From NCBI GenBank assembly GCA_021848865.1, contig JAJZTO010000213.1:1-5422 (forward strand): a stretch of 5,422 nucleotides of DNA, in the 5' to 3' direction. The notes beneath the pieces were generated by a model, which saw only the letters and a program-made list of their open reading frames with translations, was not told the origin of the DNA and ran no database searches. Made by a program: the position numbers and the translations under genes. The DNA is from Myxococcales bacterium (GTDB taxonomy: Bacteria; Myxococcota; Myxococcia; Myxococcales; Anaeromyxobacteraceae). Positions 4,239-5,422 of the stretch are shown one piece after another (within the stretch, counting starts at the first letter, position 1; each line of letters opens with the position of its first letter).

Positions 4239-4994
4239 TCAGGCCACCGGGTTCTTGAGGACGCCGATCCCGGAGATCTCGACCTCGACCCAGTCGCCCC
4301 GCTTCAGGGGCCCGACGCCCTCCGGCGTCCCGGTGGTCACCACGTCGCCGGGGTAGAGGGTCATCACCTGGGAGATGAAGGCCACCAGCAGGAAGGGGTC
4401 GTAGACCATGTCGCGGGTGGTGCCGCGCTGCCGCTGCTCGCCGTTCACCCGGCAGGAGACGGTGAGGTCGAGGGGGTCGAGCGCGGTCTCCACCACCGGC
4501 CCGATGGGGCAGAAGGTGTCGAAGCTCTTGGCGCGGGTGAAGTGGCCCTCGGCCCGCTGGATGTCGCGGGCGGTGACGTCGTTCAGGCAGGTCCAGCCGA
4601 AGATGGCCGCGCGCGCCTCGGCGGCGGTGCCGGCCCGCGTCAGGGTGCGCCCGATCACCGCCGCCAGCTCCGACTCGTGGTGCACCAGCTTCGAGGCCTC
4701 GGGGAGGACGATGGCGGCGCCCGGCCCGATCACCGCCGAGGAGGGCTTCAGGAAGAGCAGCGGCTCCTTGGGGACCTCGGCCCCCTGCTCGGCGGCGTGG
4801 GCCCGGTAGTTGCGGCCCACCGCCACCACCTTGCCGGGGAGGGTGGGGGCGAGCAGCTCCAGGTCGGCGAGCGGCAGCGCCGGCCCCTCCGGCAGGCCGC
4901 CCAGCCAGGGGGCCGCCGACAGCGCCCGCACCGTGGTCCCCTCGACCACCCCGTAGGCCTCGCGGCCTCCCCGCGTGAAGCGGCAGCTCCTCAT
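4239..4994 (-). CDS. Fumarylacetoacetate hydrolase (FAH) family protein, FAHD1/MhpD-like
   Basis: This is a metal-dependent cytosolic hydrolase or decarboxylase of the FAH superfamily. The 251 residues match the single-domain FAHD1/YcgM-like group, with a short N-terminal domain (1-50) before the catalytic core. Family motifs: KVVAVGRNYRAHAAE (55-69), FLKPSSAVIGPG (81-92), the metal ligands HHESEL (Glu107, Glu109) and NDVTARD (Asp139), AKSFDTFCPIGP (155-166), and TTGTPEGVGPLKRGD (220-234). Known members include acylpyruvases, oxaloacetate decarboxylases and steps of aromatic or homoprotocatechuate breakdown; the substrate here cannot be assigned, and no aromatic-degradation genes adjoin it. 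The ATG at 4994 has AGGGAG (5004-4999) 4 nt upstream, placed directly against the dapB stop. The 10-bp gap to dapB indicates one operon. Confidence 0.9.
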   Translation of the reverse strand: MRSCRFTRGGREAYGVVEGTTVRALSAAPWLGGLPEGPALPLADLELLAPTLPGKVVAVGRNYRAHAAEQGAEVPKEPLLFLKPSSAVIGPGAAIVLPEASKLVHHESELAAVIGRTLTRAGTAAEARAAIFGWTCLNDVTARDIQRAEGHFTRAKSFDTFCPIGPVVETALDPLDLTVSCRVNGEQRQRGTTRDMVYDPFLLVAFISQVMTLYPGDVVTTGTPEGVGPLKRGDWVEVEISGIGVLKNPVA

Positions 4995-4998
4995 GGCT

Positions 4999-5004
4999 CT
5001 CCCT
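4999..5004 (-). promoter_or_regulatory. Ribosome binding site of the FAH-family gene
   Basis: On the minus strand AGGGAG starts immediately after the dapB stop TGA and lies 4 nt before the ATG at 4994. It supports that start codon and tight translational linkage between the two genes. Confidence 0.65.
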
Positions 5005-5422
5005 TCAGCGCAGGCCCAGCACGTCCTGCATGTCGTAGAGGCCCGGCGCCCGGCCGGGGACCCACCGCGCCGCCCGCACCGCGCCGCGCGCGAACTGCTC
5101 GCGCGAGGTGGCCCGGTGGGTGATCTCGACGCGCTCGCCCATGCCGGCGAAGTAGACGGTGTGCTCGCCGACGACGTCGCCGCCGCGCAGGGTCTGCACC
5201 CCGATCTCGCGCGGCGGCCGCTCGCCGATCATCCCGGAGCGCTCGGTGCGCACGTCCTGGCGCGGGTCGCGCCCCAGCGCCTCGGCCGCCACCTCCGCCA
5301 GCCGCACCGCGGTGCCGCTGGGCGCGTCCTTCTTCAGCTTGTGGTGCATCTCCACGATCTCGACGTCGTAGGCGTCGCCCAGCGCCGCCGCGGCGCGCCG
5401 CACCAGGTCGAACATCACGTTC
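5005..5422 (-). CDS. dapB: 4-hydroxy-tetrahydrodipicolinate reductase, C-terminal part; 5' end outside the window
   Basis: DapB reduces 4-hydroxy-tetrahydrodipicolinate with NAD(P)H on the way to diaminopimelate and lysine, in the cytosol. About 139 codons are visible, covering the substrate-binding domain. The frame continues past the right edge; the GTG and ATG codons at 5418 and 5415 fall in the conserved ...NVMFDLV helix and are internal, not starts. The active-site motif EMHHKLKKDAPSGTA is intact: the first His and the Lys four residues later match E. coli His159 and Lys163, and SGT binds the substrate carboxylate. Further on, GEHTVYFAGMGERVEITHRATSREQFARGA and the end YDMQDVLGL are typical of the family's C-terminus. 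The N-terminal Rossmann domain with the dinucleotide-binding loop lies beyond the window. It is the first visible gene of the operon with the FAH-family gene and folK, which it precedes by transcription. Confidence 0.95.
   Translation of the reverse strand, partial: NVMFDLVRRAAAALGDAYDVEIVEMHHKLKKDAPSGTAVRLAEVAAEALGRDPRQDVRTERSGMIGERPPREIGVQTLRGGDVVGEHTVYFAGMGERVEITHRATSREQFARGAVRAARWVPGRAPGLYDMQDVLGLR

Noticed and set aside
3600..5123. 507-codon plus-strand frame antisense to folK, the FAH-family gene and dapB
   Set aside because: It begins in the repeat array and its product is an antisense shadow rich in Gly, Arg, His and Gln.
1..5422. A new defence, mobile or biosynthetic system
   Set aside because: The recognised genes belong to core metabolism or common enzyme families, and no nuclease, transposase, integrase, toxin or assembly-line domain is visible on either strand.

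Overview
This is a very GC-rich, gene-dense chromosomal window carrying mostly core metabolic genes. GC-biased third positions, tight gene packing and this protein set suggest a high-GC Myxococcota-like bacterium (Anaeromyxobacter relatives come to mind). That placement is an inference from composition and gene content; no marker here proves it. The KDO-pathway isomerase KdsD implies a Gram-negative, lipopolysaccharide-type envelope.

Layout, left to right. (1) Bases 2-1009, plus strand: the C-terminal part of an alpha/beta-hydrolase (lipase/esterase-like), then a small helical protein I do not recognise. (2) Bases 1010-1076: a convergent intergenic gap with a 17-bp direct repeat and a GC hairpin that overlaps the stop codon of the next gene. 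(3) Bases 1073-1720, minus strand: a small, single-domain transaldolase. (4) Bases 1721-1825: a divergent promoter region. (5) Bases 1826-3516, plus strand: kdsD (arabinose-5-phosphate isomerase, SIS plus two CBS domains), then a class II aldolase/adducin-family enzyme 17 bp downstream. (6) Bases 3502-3688: a compact tandem array of GC-rich hairpin repeats filling the convergent gap. (7) Bases 3693-5422, minus strand: a likely operon transcribed dapB (5' end outside the window), then an FAH-family hydrolase, then folK.

How the genes relate. Transaldolase, KdsD and the class II aldolase all act on sugar phosphates. The first two meet at the pentose-phosphate node: transaldolase handles C3/C4/C6/C7 phosphates, and KdsD draws ribulose 5-phosphate towards arabinose 5-phosphate and KDO. 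The aldolase's substrate cannot be fixed from sequence. The minus-strand operon joins lysine/diaminopimelate synthesis (dapB) and folate synthesis (folK) with an FAH-family enzyme of unknown substrate.

The least ordinary structure is the repeat array at 3502-3688. It is a two-and-a-half-copy tandem repeat of nested hairpins. It supplies the last codons and the stop codon of the aldolase gene, ends 4 bp from the folK stop, and has a probable relative sitting on the transaldolase stop codon. I see no phage, IS, CRISPR, toxin-antitoxin, RNA gene or defence system. I do not think the window contains a new multi-gene system.
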